The translations under genes were made by a program, and so were the position numbers. A stretch of 16,503 nt of DNA from Glaciecola sp034112105 (GTDB lineage: Bacteria; Pseudomonadota; Gammaproteobacteria; Enterobacterales; Alteromonadaceae). The DNA lies in assembly GCA_034112105.1 (NCBI GenBank), contig JAWUVZ010000128.1:1-16503 (forward strand), read 5' to 3'. A model generated the notes under the pieces. The model was given only the letters and a program-made list of their open reading frames with translations, was not told where the DNA came from and searched no databases. This document shows positions 8,208-15,419 of this stretch, piece by piece (position 1 is the stretch's first letter; every line of letters starts with the position of its first letter).

Positions 8208-9737
8208 TTGCAGACCTTAGAAAATGTTTTTGAAGATGTCCAAACTCGTGATATCAACCTTTATGCTGCTTTAGATATTGGTTCTAATAGCTTTCATTTA
8301 GTTATTGCAAGAGTCGTTGCAGGCTCGTTGCAAACGGTGCAAAAAATAAAACACAAAGTTAGACTGGCGGAAGGGTTGAACGATAAAAACATTCTATCTG
8401 ACGAAGCCATGGATCGCGGTTTAACGACATTACAAAGTATGGCGGAGAGCATGCAAGGGCTCCAGCCGGCGCATGTTCGAATCGTTGCCACGCATACATT
8501 GCGCAAAGCGCGCAATGCGAAAGTATTCTTGTCCAAAGCTCGAAAGGTGTTTCCCTACCCTATTGAAATTATTTCAGGCCCTGAGGAAGCTCGTTTAATT
8601 TATACTGGTATTGCCAATACCACCCAATCTGAAGGTAACCGCTTAGTTATCGATATTGGCGGTGGCTCAACCGAGTTTGCTGTTGGTGAACACCTACTAC
8701 CAGTCATGTGTAAAAGCGTACAAATGGGTTGCGTGAGTTATCAACAACGGTATTTTGCGGACGGTATTATTACCAAAAAAGCCTTTCAAGCGGCAATAAC
8801 TGGGGCTCGCCAGGAGATTGAATTAGTTGTTGGCAATTTAAAACGTTTTAAATGGGACACGAATATTGGTGCATCAGGCACCATTCGATCTATTTGCTCA
8901 GTATTGACTGCGCAGTCGCAAAGCGAAAATGACGTTCCTATTACTAAGACAGGTTTGAATGAGTTAATGCAAGCTTGTTGTGAAGTTGGTCATTCAGGCG
9001 AGCTAAACTTACCTGGCTTAACCGATGATAGAAAACCGGTATTTGCTGCAGGGCTAAGCATTCTGGTTGCTATTTTTCGTAGTTTAAATTTAAGTTCAAT
9101 GGCGGTGAGCGGTGCTGCCTTGCGCGAAGGTGTTCTGTATGAAGCGCATGATACTGGCGCTAATAAGAATATCAGGGAGCGCACTGCTCAGAGCTTAGCA
9201 ACACGCTATGACGTAGATACGCTTTATGCTAAGAAAGTGTGGGGGACGTGTATTAAAATTTATGAACAAGCGGCAGAAGCTTGGGACATTAACACATGGG
9301 ATTTACGTCACTTATTAGGTTGGTCAGCACTTTTACACGAAGTCGGCTTGCAGATTAACTCCAGAGGCGTGCAACGTCACTCCAGCTATATCATTGAACA
9401 AAGTGACTTACCTGGGTTTAACCAAGAACAACAAAAGCTGTTAGCAGCCTTAGTTCGAAACCACCGTAAAAAAATAAAACTCGATGACATACCTACTTTT
9501 GTTAACTACAACGAAACCGTTGTGCTGAGATTATTAGTCATACTTAGGCTGGGTATATTGCTTAATATTAACCGCCAAGAAAGCCAACTACCCGAATTTG
9601 GTCTAGAAATTATTGAACAAAAAATAGCGCTTAGCTTTCCTGATAATTGGTTTGATTTATCGCCACTACTGTTGGCAGATTTGCAGCGCGAAAACCAATA
9701 CATTGAAGCAACCGGAATGAGTATTCGTATCAAGTAA
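8208..9737 (+). CDS. ppx: Exopolyphosphatase (Ppx/GppA family)
   Basis: Ppx removes phosphates one by one from the ends of polyphosphate chains. The 509 residues match the E. coli enzyme (513) along the full length. Visible are the actin-like fold motif ALDIGSNSFHLVIAR (about 21-35), the SGPEEARLIYTG segment with the catalytic-type Glu126, the phosphate-binding IDIGGGSTE (148-156), and a C-terminal HD-like helical region with LLHEVGLQI and RHSSYIIEQSDLPGFNQEQQ. The start is a TTG immediately after the ppk stop (TAATTG). AAGGAAG lies about 8 bases before it, inside the end of ppk, and no in-frame ATG precedes the conserved domain. The abutting genes imply one transcript and coupled translation. 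GppA (pppGpp phosphatase) is the alternative in this family, but adjacency to ppk favours Ppx. Confidence 0.94.
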   Translation: MQTLENVFEDVQTRDINLYAALDIGSNSFHLVIARVVAGSLQTVQKIKHKVRLAEGLNDKNILSDEAMDRGLTTLQSMAESMQGLQPAHVRIVATHTLRKARNAKVFLSKARKVFPYPIEIISGPEEARLIYTGIANTTQSEGNRLVIDIGGGSTEFAVGEHLLPVMCKSVQMGCVSYQQRYFADGIITKKAFQAAITGARQEIELVVGNLKRFKWDTNIGASGTIRSICSVLTAQSQSENDVPITKTGLNELMQACCEVGHSGELNLPGLTDDRKPVFAAGLSILVAIFRSLNLSSMAVSGAALREGVLYEAHDTGANKNIRERTAQSLATRYDVDTLYAKKVWGTCIKIYEQAAEAWDINTWDLRHLLGWSALLHEVGLQINSRGVQRHSSYIIEQSDLPGFNQEQQKLLAALVRNHRKKIKLDDIPTFVNYNETVVLRLLVILRLGILLNINRQESQLPEFGLEIIEQKIALSFPDNWFDLSPLLLADLQRENQYIEATGMSIRIK

Positions 9738-9798
9738 ACGCGATTTTGAAATTGATCGATTTGTCGTTTATTCCTTTTTAGAATAGAGCACTGAATGC

Positions 9799-9834
9799 AA
9801 AAAGGGGTCACTTCAATGAAGTGACCCCTTTTTT
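9799..9834. terminator. Bidirectional intrinsic terminator between ppx and the aldolase gene
   Basis: A perfect 16-base-pair stem (arms 9799-9814 and 9818-9833) encloses a three-base AAT loop. The GC-rich part is GGGGTCACTTC. A-tracts on the left and T-tracts on the right give a run of Us in either direction. The site is between convergent genes, so it can end both the ppx transcript and the tkt-epd-pgk-aldolase transcript. Confidence 0.93.
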
Positions 9835-9870
9835 ATTTAACTGACTGTATATAAAAAAGTTTTACATAAC

Positions 9871-10770
9871 CTAGGTATTAGATGCTTGATAAATGCCTTC
9901 AATAGCATTATTCAAAGTTGCAGTGAACTCATCATCTGATTGTTGAAAAGACACACCTTCAGTTAATGCGCGAGAGAAGCTCGCTATCATACCCTTATTT
10001 TCAGTTAGTTTTTGATTCGCTACATCGCGTGAATAACCGCCTGACAATGCAACAACCTTTACCACTTTTGGATGTTCAATACATTCTTTATAGAAGTTTG
10101 CAGATTCTGGCAACGTGAGTTTCAACATTACGTGCTGGTCACCAGATAATGCATCAAGTTCTTTTAAAATAGCCGCTTTTAATAAGACTTCAGCTTGTGC
10201 TTTTTCGGGACTGTTGATATCAACTTCAGGCTCAATAATAGGAACTAAACCGGTTGCTAAAATTTGCTTAGCAACGACAAACTGTTGAGCAACAGCAGCT
10301 TTAACACCTTTTTCATTTGCTAGTTTCACCACTGACCGCATTTTGGTACCAAAAACGTCTTGTGCATTCGCCTTTGCTAGCAACTCATCAAGTCCAGTGA
10401 TTGGCTTCATTAATTGAACGCCGTTTACTTCGTCTTCCAACCCCTTATCTACTTTTAAGAATGGAACAACATTTTTTTGTTGCCACAAATAATGTGCGCT
10501 AGATAGACCTTCAACATCACGATCCAATGTGTTCTCAAATAAGATAGCACCTAATACGCGCTCTCCGGTAAATGCTGTACTCGTCATTATGCGAGTGCGC
10601 ATTTGATGTACACACGTGAACATTTCTTCGTCGTTTGTGTAGGCTGACTCGTCAACACCATAAAGCTTGAGCGCTTTAGGTGTGCTTCCACCGCTTTGGT
10701 CTAATGCGGCAATAAAGCCAACTTCGTCTTTTATTTTTGCCAACATGTTTTGTTGTACTTGAGTTGTCAT
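9871..10770 (-). CDS. fda: Fructose-bisphosphate aldolase, class I
   Basis: This enzyme reversibly splits fructose 1,6-bisphosphate into glyceraldehyde 3-phosphate and dihydroxyacetone phosphate. The 299 residues follow the Staphylococcus-type bacterial class I aldolase closely: GFIAALDQSGGSTPKALK near the N-terminus (18-35), FLKVDKGL (104-111), IIEPEVDI (178-185), VMLKLTLP (214-221) with Lys217 as the expected Schiff-base lysine, and LSGGYSRD (242-249) for phosphate binding. Class I enzymes need no metal. AAGGAG lies seven bases before the ATG. It is the last gene after tkt, epd and pgk, with a 134-base gap after pgk that may hold its own weak promoter (TATAAA at 10830-10835, minus strand). 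The same position in E. coli is held by the unrelated zinc-dependent class II FbaA. Confidence 0.93.
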   Translation of the reverse strand: MTTQVQQNMLAKIKDEVGFIAALDQSGGSTPKALKLYGVDESAYTNDEEMFTCVHQMRTRIMTSTAFTGERVLGAILFENTLDRDVEGLSSAHYLWQQKNVVPFLKVDKGLEDEVNGVQLMKPITGLDELLAKANAQDVFGTKMRSVVKLANEKGVKAAVAQQFVVAKQILATGLVPIIEPEVDINSPEKAQAEVLLKAAILKELDALSGDQHVMLKLTLPESANFYKECIEHPKVVKVVALSGGYSRDVANQKLTENKGMIASFSRALTEGVSFQQSDDEFTATLNNAIEGIYQASNT

Positions 10771-10853
10771 CTAACGCTCCTTTCTGTGTTTGCGAGCTAT
10801 TTTGCTCAATATAACTATGTTAGCTCTATTTTATATGCCTTGCCACTTCTGAT

Positions 10854-10867
10854 TCAGCAGTCAGCAG
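10854..10867. repeat. Exact seven-base tandem repeat in the pgk-aldolase gap
   Basis: TCAGCAG occurs twice head to tail (10854-10860 and 10861-10867), followed by a related GCAG. It lies between pgk and the aldolase gene, next to a five-base-pair inverted repeat AGTCT/AGACT (10870-10884). No function is apparent, and the small hairpin lacks a U-tract, so it is not a convincing terminator. Confidence 0.5.
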
Positions 10868-10904
10868 GCAGTCTAACCGAGACTACCGCAAAATAAGTGC
10901 AGCT

Positions 10905-12074
10905 TTAGTCTCTATCTAAAATCGCAACTGCAGGTAAAGTTTTACCTTCTAAAAATTCTAAAAAGGCACCACCACCGGTCGAAATGTAAGACACTCTGTC
11001 TTCAATACCATACTTTTCGACCGCAGCGAGCGTATCACCGCCACCCGCAATAGAAAAAGCATCGCTGTCGGCAATAGCCATGGCTAATGCTTTTGTCCCT
11101 TCGCCAAATTGATCAAATTCAAATACACCAACTGGACCATTCCACACAATAGTGCCAGCTTGTTTAATAATAGCGGCTAAGGTCTTTGCTGTTTCAGGCC
11201 CAATATCAAATATCATATCGGCGTCATTAACCGCGCTCACCGCTTTTAAAGTAGCCGGGGTTGATTCTGAAAACTCAGTACCGGTTACCACGTCAGTTGG
11301 CACCGGTATCTCACCATTATTCTCTTTGGCAGCTTGCATTAATCGCTTTGCCTCCGGAATAAGACTTTCTTCAAACAACGACTTACCAACGTTGTGGCCT
11401 TGTGCAGCAATAAATGTGTTAGCGATACCACCACCCACAATAAGCTGATCAACTTTGCTAGCTAATGATTCAAGTACAGTTAACTTTGTGGACACTTTTG
11501 AACCACCAACAATAGCCACTAATGGCCGTGCGGGGTTATCTAACGCTTTACCTAAGGCTTCAAGTTCTCCAGATAATAACGGTCCTGCGCAAGCTTCGGT
11601 AGCGAATTTAGCTACGCCATGAGTTGATGCTTGAGCTCTATGCGCCGTGCCAAATGCATCCATTACAAAGACATCACATAAAGCTGCATATTGCTTAGCT
11701 AGAGTCTCATCGTCTTTCTTTTCACCTGGATTAAAGCGCACATTTTCGAGTACAGTCACTTTGGCAGATGAAGCATCGAGGCCATTCAGATAGCTAGTAG
11801 CTAAGACCACTCCACCATCAAGTGCTTTGTTCAAGTAGTCCACCACCGGCTGCAATGAAAATGCAGGATCGTACTCACCTTCTGTAGGACGACCTAAGTG
11901 CGACATCAACATTAGGCTTGCACCTTTTTCTAAGGCTAGTTTTATGGTTGGGAGAGAGGCGCGAATTCGAGCGTCAGAGGTCACAATACCCTCTTTTACA
12001 GGTACATTTAAATCCTGCCTGATTAGCACCCGCTTCCCTTGTAAGTCTAACTCTTGCATTTTACGAATGGTCAT
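10905..12074 (-). CDS. pgk: Phosphoglycerate kinase
   Basis: Pgk transfers phosphate between 1,3-bisphosphoglycerate and ADP in glycolysis, and the reverse in gluconeogenesis. The 389 residues are close to E. coli Pgk (387). The N-domain substrate motifs are IRQDLNVPV (18-26), SHLGRPTEGE (58-67), ENVRFNPGEKKDDE (110-123) and MDAFGTAHRAQAS (138-150). The C-domain nucleotide motifs are VGGSKVSTK (189-197), WNGPVGVFEF (311-320) and AGGGDTLAA (343-351), with the terminal STGGGAFLEFLEGK. AAAGGAG sits about eight bases before the ATG. It follows epd by only 29 bases, so cotranscription is likely. Every expected segment is present and nothing looks unusual. Confidence 0.97.
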   Translation of the reverse strand: MTIRKMQELDLQGKRVLIRQDLNVPVKEGIVTSDARIRASLPTIKLALEKGASLMLMSHLGRPTEGEYDPAFSLQPVVDYLNKALDGGVVLATSYLNGLDASSAKVTVLENVRFNPGEKKDDETLAKQYAALCDVFVMDAFGTAHRAQASTHGVAKFATEACAGPLLSGELEALGKALDNPARPLVAIVGGSKVSTKLTVLESLASKVDQLIVGGGIANTFIAAQGHNVGKSLFEESLIPEAKRLMQAAKENNGEIPVPTDVVTGTEFSESTPATLKAVSAVNDADMIFDIGPETAKTLAAIIKQAGTIVWNGPVGVFEFDQFGEGTKALAMAIADSDAFSIAGGGDTLAAVEKYGIEDRVSYISTGGGAFLEFLEGKTLPAVAILDRD

Positions 12075-12103
12075 TACCGTCTCCTTTCAAACGTTTTAAA
12101 AAA

Positions 12104-13117
12104 TTAACTATTAAGTTGATGCATGTATAACGCAGTGTCGAGCATACGGTTTGCAAATCCCCATTCGTTATCGCACCAAACTAATGTTTTAACTAGCTGC
12201 TTGTGACTCACTCTCGTTTGCGTACCATCGACAATTGAAGAGTGTGGGTCGTGATTAAAATCGATAGATACCAGTGGTTCTTCGGTGTAGTCAATAATGT
12301 GTTTTAGGTCGCCATGCGCACTCTTTTTCAGTGCTGCATTAACATCGCTAACCGTTACTTTGTCACGTAAAGTGACACTCAAGTCCATGGCAGTCACATT
12401 AATAGTGGGCACTCTCACCGCAATTGCTTCAAACTTACCTGCAAAACGCGGTAAAATTCTTTCAATGCCGACCGCTAAGCGTGTATCCACGGGAATAATA
12501 GAGTGACTCGCAGCGCGCGTACGACGTAAATCAGGATGGTAAGCATCAATTACCGGTTGATCATTCATGGATGAATGAATAGTAGTAATGGTGCCACTTT
12601 CAACACCAAAAGCATCATCAAGCACCTGAATAATGGGTACAATGCAATTGGTAGTACATGAGCCATTCGACACAATAACATCACTTGATTTTAAACTTGT
12701 ATGATTAATACCAAACACAATAGTTGCATCCATATCATGTCCACAAGGTTGTGAAAATAAGACTTTCTTTGCTCCACTCTTAATGTGTTGCTGAGCTGAC
12801 TCTCTGGAACTAAACACACCCGTGCATTCCAACACAATATCTACATTAACTTTTGACCATGGAAGGTCTTCAATGTGATTTTCGTGAAAGAGTGGAATTT
12901 TGTCGCCCTGAACAATTAAGCATTTGTCTGTATAATCAACACTACCTTTGAATCGACCATGTGCAGTATCGTATTTTAACAAATGTGCTACGCCTTCAGG
13001 CGAGGCAATTTCATTAATGGCGACCACTTGAATTTGATTATTGCGTGCGGACTCATAGAGTGCGCGCAAGACATTTCGGCCAATGCGACCGAAACCATTT
13101 ATAGCGATGCGCAGCAT
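12104..13117 (-). CDS. epd: D-erythrose-4-phosphate dehydrogenase
   Basis: Epd oxidises erythrose 4-phosphate to 4-phosphoerythronate with NAD, the first step of the DXP-dependent pyridoxal-phosphate route. It is a close relative of glyceraldehyde-3-phosphate dehydrogenase. The 337 residues show the NAD-binding start INGFGRIGRNVLRAL (6-20), the active-site segment SNGSCTTNCIVP with Cys154, and His181 in TTIHSSMNDQ. Features nearer to E. coli Epd than to classical GapA are LRRTRAASHSIIPVDTRLA, the FNHDPHSSIVDGTQTRVS segment, and the position between tkt and pgk. The residue before the catalytic serine-cysteine is Gly where E. coli has Ala, a mild change. The start has only a weak Shine-Dalgarno. 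Glyceraldehyde-3-phosphate dehydrogenase is the less likely alternative. Confidence 0.92.
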   Translation of the reverse strand: MLRIAINGFGRIGRNVLRALYESARNNQIQVVAINEIASPEGVAHLLKYDTAHGRFKGSVDYTDKCLIVQGDKIPLFHENHIEDLPWSKVNVDIVLECTGVFSSRESAQQHIKSGAKKVLFSQPCGHDMDATIVFGINHTSLKSSDVIVSNGSCTTNCIVPIIQVLDDAFGVESGTITTIHSSMNDQPVIDAYHPDLRRTRAASHSIIPVDTRLAVGIERILPRFAGKFEAIAVRVPTINVTAMDLSVTLRDKVTVSDVNAALKKSAHGDLKHIIDYTEEPLVSIDFNHDPHSSIVDGTQTRVSHKQLVKTLVWCDNEWGFANRMLDTALYMHQLNS

Positions 13118-13164
13118 TACGCTGCACTCACTGGGTGAAACAAATTAAACGTGGTTCTCAAATC

Positions 13165-14232
13165 CTACTTCAGTCCTTTTGCAACGTTATAAACTGCATC
13201 TGTTGTAATATTAAAGTAAGCAAATAAGTCATTTGCTGGTGCCGATTCACCAAAACTATCCATCCCGACAACAGCGCCATCTAAACCTACATACTTGTAC
13301 CAAGTATCTTTTGCAAGTGCCTCAACAGCTACTCGTTTAGTTACTGAACGCGGCAACACCGTTTCTTTATATTCTGCTGATTGACGGTCAAATAAGTCAG
13401 TACATGGCATTGATACAACACGTGTTGGCGTGCCTTCAGCATTAAGTTTCGCTGCAGCCTCAACCGCTAGATGTACTTCAGAACCCGTTGCAATTAACAT
13501 TATTTCAGGCACTCCGTTGCTATCGACTAATACATAGCCACCACGTTCTACGTCAGATAATTGCTGTGCATTTCGGCTTTGCTGTGGCAAGCCCTGACGA
13601 GTAAATATTAACGTTGTTGGGCCATCAGTTCTCTCAATTGCGGCTTTCCAAGCAATAGCAGATTCAACTTGATCGCATGGACGCCAGTTGTCTAAGTTGG
13701 GTGTTGCCCTCAATGCAACCACTTGCTCTACCGGCTGATGCGTTGGCCCGTCTTCACCCAATCCAATTGAGTCGTGCGTGTATACAAATATGCATGGCTG
13801 TTTCATAAGCGCAGCCATTCTGACTGCATTACGAGCGTATTCCATAAACATTAAGAATGTTGCACCGTAAGCTTTAAAGCCGCCATATAAAGTAATACCG
13901 TTCATCATTGCCGACATACCAAATTCACGTACGCCGTAATAGAGATAATTACCTGATGCGTCATCTTTGCTGACGCCTTTGCTACCCGACCAAATTGTTA
14001 AGTTAGAACCAGCGAGATCGGCAGAACCACCTAATAATTCAGGTAACAATGGACCAAACGCATTTAATGCGTTTTGCGACGCTTTTCGCGTTGCTATATT
14101 TTCAGGGTTGTCTTGCAAACCACGAATATACTTAGCGCTCTGATGTCCCCAAGATTCAGGCAACGTATTATTTTTTCTACGGATAAACTCTTCAGCTAAC
14201 TCAGGATAAGCTTGCTGATAGTCGGCGAACAA
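13165..14232 (-). CDS. tkt: Transketolase, C-terminal part (downstream of the frameshift)
   Basis: This frame holds the pyrimidine-binding and C-terminal domains of transketolase. Visible are RKASQNALNAFGPLLPELLG, the GVREFGMSAMMNGI segment with the glutamate that activates the thiamine ring, THDSIGLGEDGPTHQPVEQ, and YKYVGLDGAVVGMDSFGESA near the end. The listed start is only the first possible start codon, a TTG inside the gene. Homologous coding continues in the same frame upstream to about 14335, where RTQLNWPYAPFDIPADVYAG is readable. There it meets the frame of the N-terminal part, displaced by one base. The complete gene would span 13165-15158. If the frameshift is real, this half has no proper start and is unlikely to be made on its own. 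Confidence 0.9.
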   Translation of the reverse strand: MFADYQQAYPELAEEFIRRKNNTLPESWGHQSAKYIRGLQDNPENIATRKASQNALNAFGPLLPELLGGSADLAGSNLTIWSGSKGVSKDDASGNYLYYGVREFGMSAMMNGITLYGGFKAYGATFLMFMEYARNAVRMAALMKQPCIFVYTHDSIGLGEDGPTHQPVEQVVALRATPNLDNWRPCDQVESAIAWKAAIERTDGPTTLIFTRQGLPQQSRNAQQLSDVERGGYVLVDSNGVPEIMLIATGSEVHLAVEAAAKLNAEGTPTRVVSMPCTDLFDRQSAEYKETVLPRSVTKRVAVEALAKDTWYKYVGLDGAVVGMDSFGESAPANDLFAYFNITTDAVYNVAKGLK

Positions 14233-14334
14233 AGCTTCCCAATTGGCTTCATCTGAAGCACCTTTTGTTTTCGCATCCCAACCAGCGTAAACGTCGGCAG
14301 GAATGTCAAATGGAGCGTACGGCCAGTTTAGTTG

Positions 14335-14350
14335 TGTTCTAACTAACTAA
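14335..14350 (-). other. tkt: Frameshift site in tkt
   Basis: On the minus strand the reading is ATT AGT TAG TTA GAA, with an immediate stop. Adding one T gives ATT AGT TTA GTT AGA ACA CAA (I-S-L-V-R-T-Q), which continues into the downstream frame and aligns with the E. coli order DAEI-ALTREQLGW. The lesion leaves a short tandem CTAA repeat on the plus strand (14343-14350). No canonical slippery heptamer is in frame here, so programmed frameshifting is not supported. Confidence 0.85.
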
Positions 14351-15158
14351 TTTCAGCGTCACCCAGCGGTGCGCCATGGCAATCTTCTTTGCCTTGCTTA
14401 TTCGGTGAACCAAAACCAATGACTGTTTTACAGCAAATTAAGGTTGGACGAGCAGTATCTGCTTTAGCTTGCTCGATAGCCCTGCTAATTTGCACAGGAT
14501 CATGACCATCAACGTCACTGATCACTTGCCAACCGTACGCCTCGAATCGCTTCGGCGTGTCATCACTGAACCAGCCCTCGACTTCACCGTCGATAGAAAT
14601 TCCATTATCATCCCAAAACGCAACTAATTTGCCTAAACCTAATGTACCAGCAAGTGAGGAAGCTTCATGGGAGATACCTTCCATTAAGCAACCGTCACCC
14701 AAGAACGTATACGTTTGGTGATCGACAATAGCAAACTTGTCACGGTTAAATTGTGCGCCTAGCACTTTTTCGGCAATGGCCATACCAACAGCATTAGTAA
14801 GACCCTGTCCTAATGGACCAGTCGTTGTCTCGACGCCTGGTGCATAGCCGTATTCTGGGTGGCCTGGTGTTTTAGAATGCAATTGACGAAATTGCTTTAA
14901 TTCCTCAATGGGCAATTCGTAGCCTGAGAGGTGCAATAGTGAATAAAGTAACATTGAGCCATGGCCGTTCGATAACACAAAACGGTCTCTGTTTGCCCAA
15001 TTTGGGTTTTGTGGATTGTGCGACAAGAAGTCTGTCCACAAAACTTGAGCAATATCGGCCATTCCCATTGGTGCGCCAGGGTGACCTGACTTCGCTTTTT
15101 GAACAGCGTCCATACTTAACGCACGGATGGCGTTGGCTAGATGACGACGTGATGGCAT
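14343..15158 (-). CDS. tkt: Transketolase, N-terminal part, ending at a premature stop
   Basis: Transketolase moves two-carbon units between sugar phosphates in the non-oxidative pentose phosphate pathway, using thiamine diphosphate. This 271-residue part is the diphosphate-binding domain: the opening LANAIRALSMDAVQKAKSGHP, His26, His66 and His100 at expected sites, the thiamine motif from GDG (154-156) to DDN (183-185), and HGAPLGDAEI with His261. The frame then hits TAG (14345-14343). I chose the ATG at 15158 because AGGAG lies five bases upstream and family members begin here; a TTG seven codons earlier (15179) would place the Shine-Dalgarno inside the gene. Adding one base at the lesion joins the two parts into 664 residues, against 663 in E. 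coli TktA. It heads the tkt-epd-pgk-aldolase cluster. Confidence 0.92.
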   Translation of the reverse strand: MPSRRHLANAIRALSMDAVQKAKSGHPGAPMGMADIAQVLWTDFLSHNPQNPNWANRDRFVLSNGHGSMLLYSLLHLSGYELPIEELKQFRQLHSKTPGHPEYGYAPGVETTTGPLGQGLTNAVGMAIAEKVLGAQFNRDKFAIVDHQTYTFLGDGCLMEGISHEASSLAGTLGLGKLVAFWDDNGISIDGEVEGWFSDDTPKRFEAYGWQVISDVDGHDPVQISRAIEQAKADTARPTLICCKTVIGFGSPNKQGKEDCHGAPLGDAEIS

Positions 15159-15178
15159 GAGCTCTCCTTGAAACTTCA

Positions 15179-15192
15179 ATTACGTATTACGT
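15179..15192. repeat. Exact seven-base tandem repeat before tkt
   Basis: ATTACGT is repeated head to tail at 15179-15185 and 15186-15192, in the tkt leader about 20 bases upstream of its start codon. It may be a simple slippage duplication. Confidence 0.5.
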
Positions 15193-15239
15193 ACAAGACT
15201 GACTCCGTCAATAGAAGTTAATCTCAAAATAGACCGCGT

Positions 15240-15268
15240 ATTCTCTTACAGTAGGCTCCTTTGTTCAA
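15240..15268 (-). promoter_or_regulatory. Candidate sigma-70 promoter of tkt
   Basis: On the minus strand TTGAAC (15268-15263) and GAGAAT (15245-15240) are separated by 17 bases. This would start transcription near 15233, about 75 bases before the tkt ATG. A second, weaker option is TTGACG (15211-15206) with TAATAC after 16 bases. Confidence 0.4.
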
Positions 15269-15363
15269 TCATTATTCGGCGTTTTTGTCTGCATTTTTTT
15301 GACTAAATCACGCTTTATAAAATCCGAATTGCAACTGGGGCCACAGCAAGCAATATATAAATT

Positions 15364-15387
15364 AGACTTTTAGACGTCTAGAAGTAA
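15364..15387 (+). promoter_or_regulatory. MetJ operator: three tandem met boxes
   Basis: Three consecutive eight-base units read AGACTTTT, AGACGTCT and AGAAGTAA. The central one is a perfect match to the known met-box consensus AGACGTCT; the flanking ones are partial matches, as is usual in natural operators. MetJ with S-adenosylmethionine binds such tandem boxes and represses methionine and SAM synthesis genes, and metK is a known target in gammaproteobacteria. The site is about 275 bases upstream of the metK ATG. Confidence 0.85.
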
Positions 15388-15390
15388 ATA

Positions 15391-15419
15391 TTGGTTAAAT
15401 TCTAAATTTGTTCTACAAT
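15391..15419 (+). promoter_or_regulatory. Candidate sigma-70 promoter of metK, just downstream of the met boxes
   Basis: TTGGTT (15391-15396) and TACAAT (15414-15419) have an ideal 17-base spacer, giving a start near 15426 and a leader of about 237 bases. The met boxes abut its -35 element, so bound MetJ could block polymerase. A weaker alternative lies upstream: TTGCAA (15329-15334) with an AT-rich -10 near 15353-15359, which would place its start inside the boxes. Confidence 0.5.

Noticed and set aside
10870..10884. Terminator between pgk and the aldolase gene
   Set aside because: The AGTCT/AGACT hairpin has only five base pairs and no U-tract.
14335..14350. Programmed -1 ribosomal frameshift in tkt
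   Set aside because: A -1 shift would restore the frame, but there is no in-frame X XXY YYZ slippery heptamer, and transketolase is not known to use recoding.
15159..15179. TTG start of tkt at 15179
   Set aside because: The ATG at 15158 has AGGAG five bases upstream and matches the family N-terminus; the longer version would put that ribosome site inside the gene.
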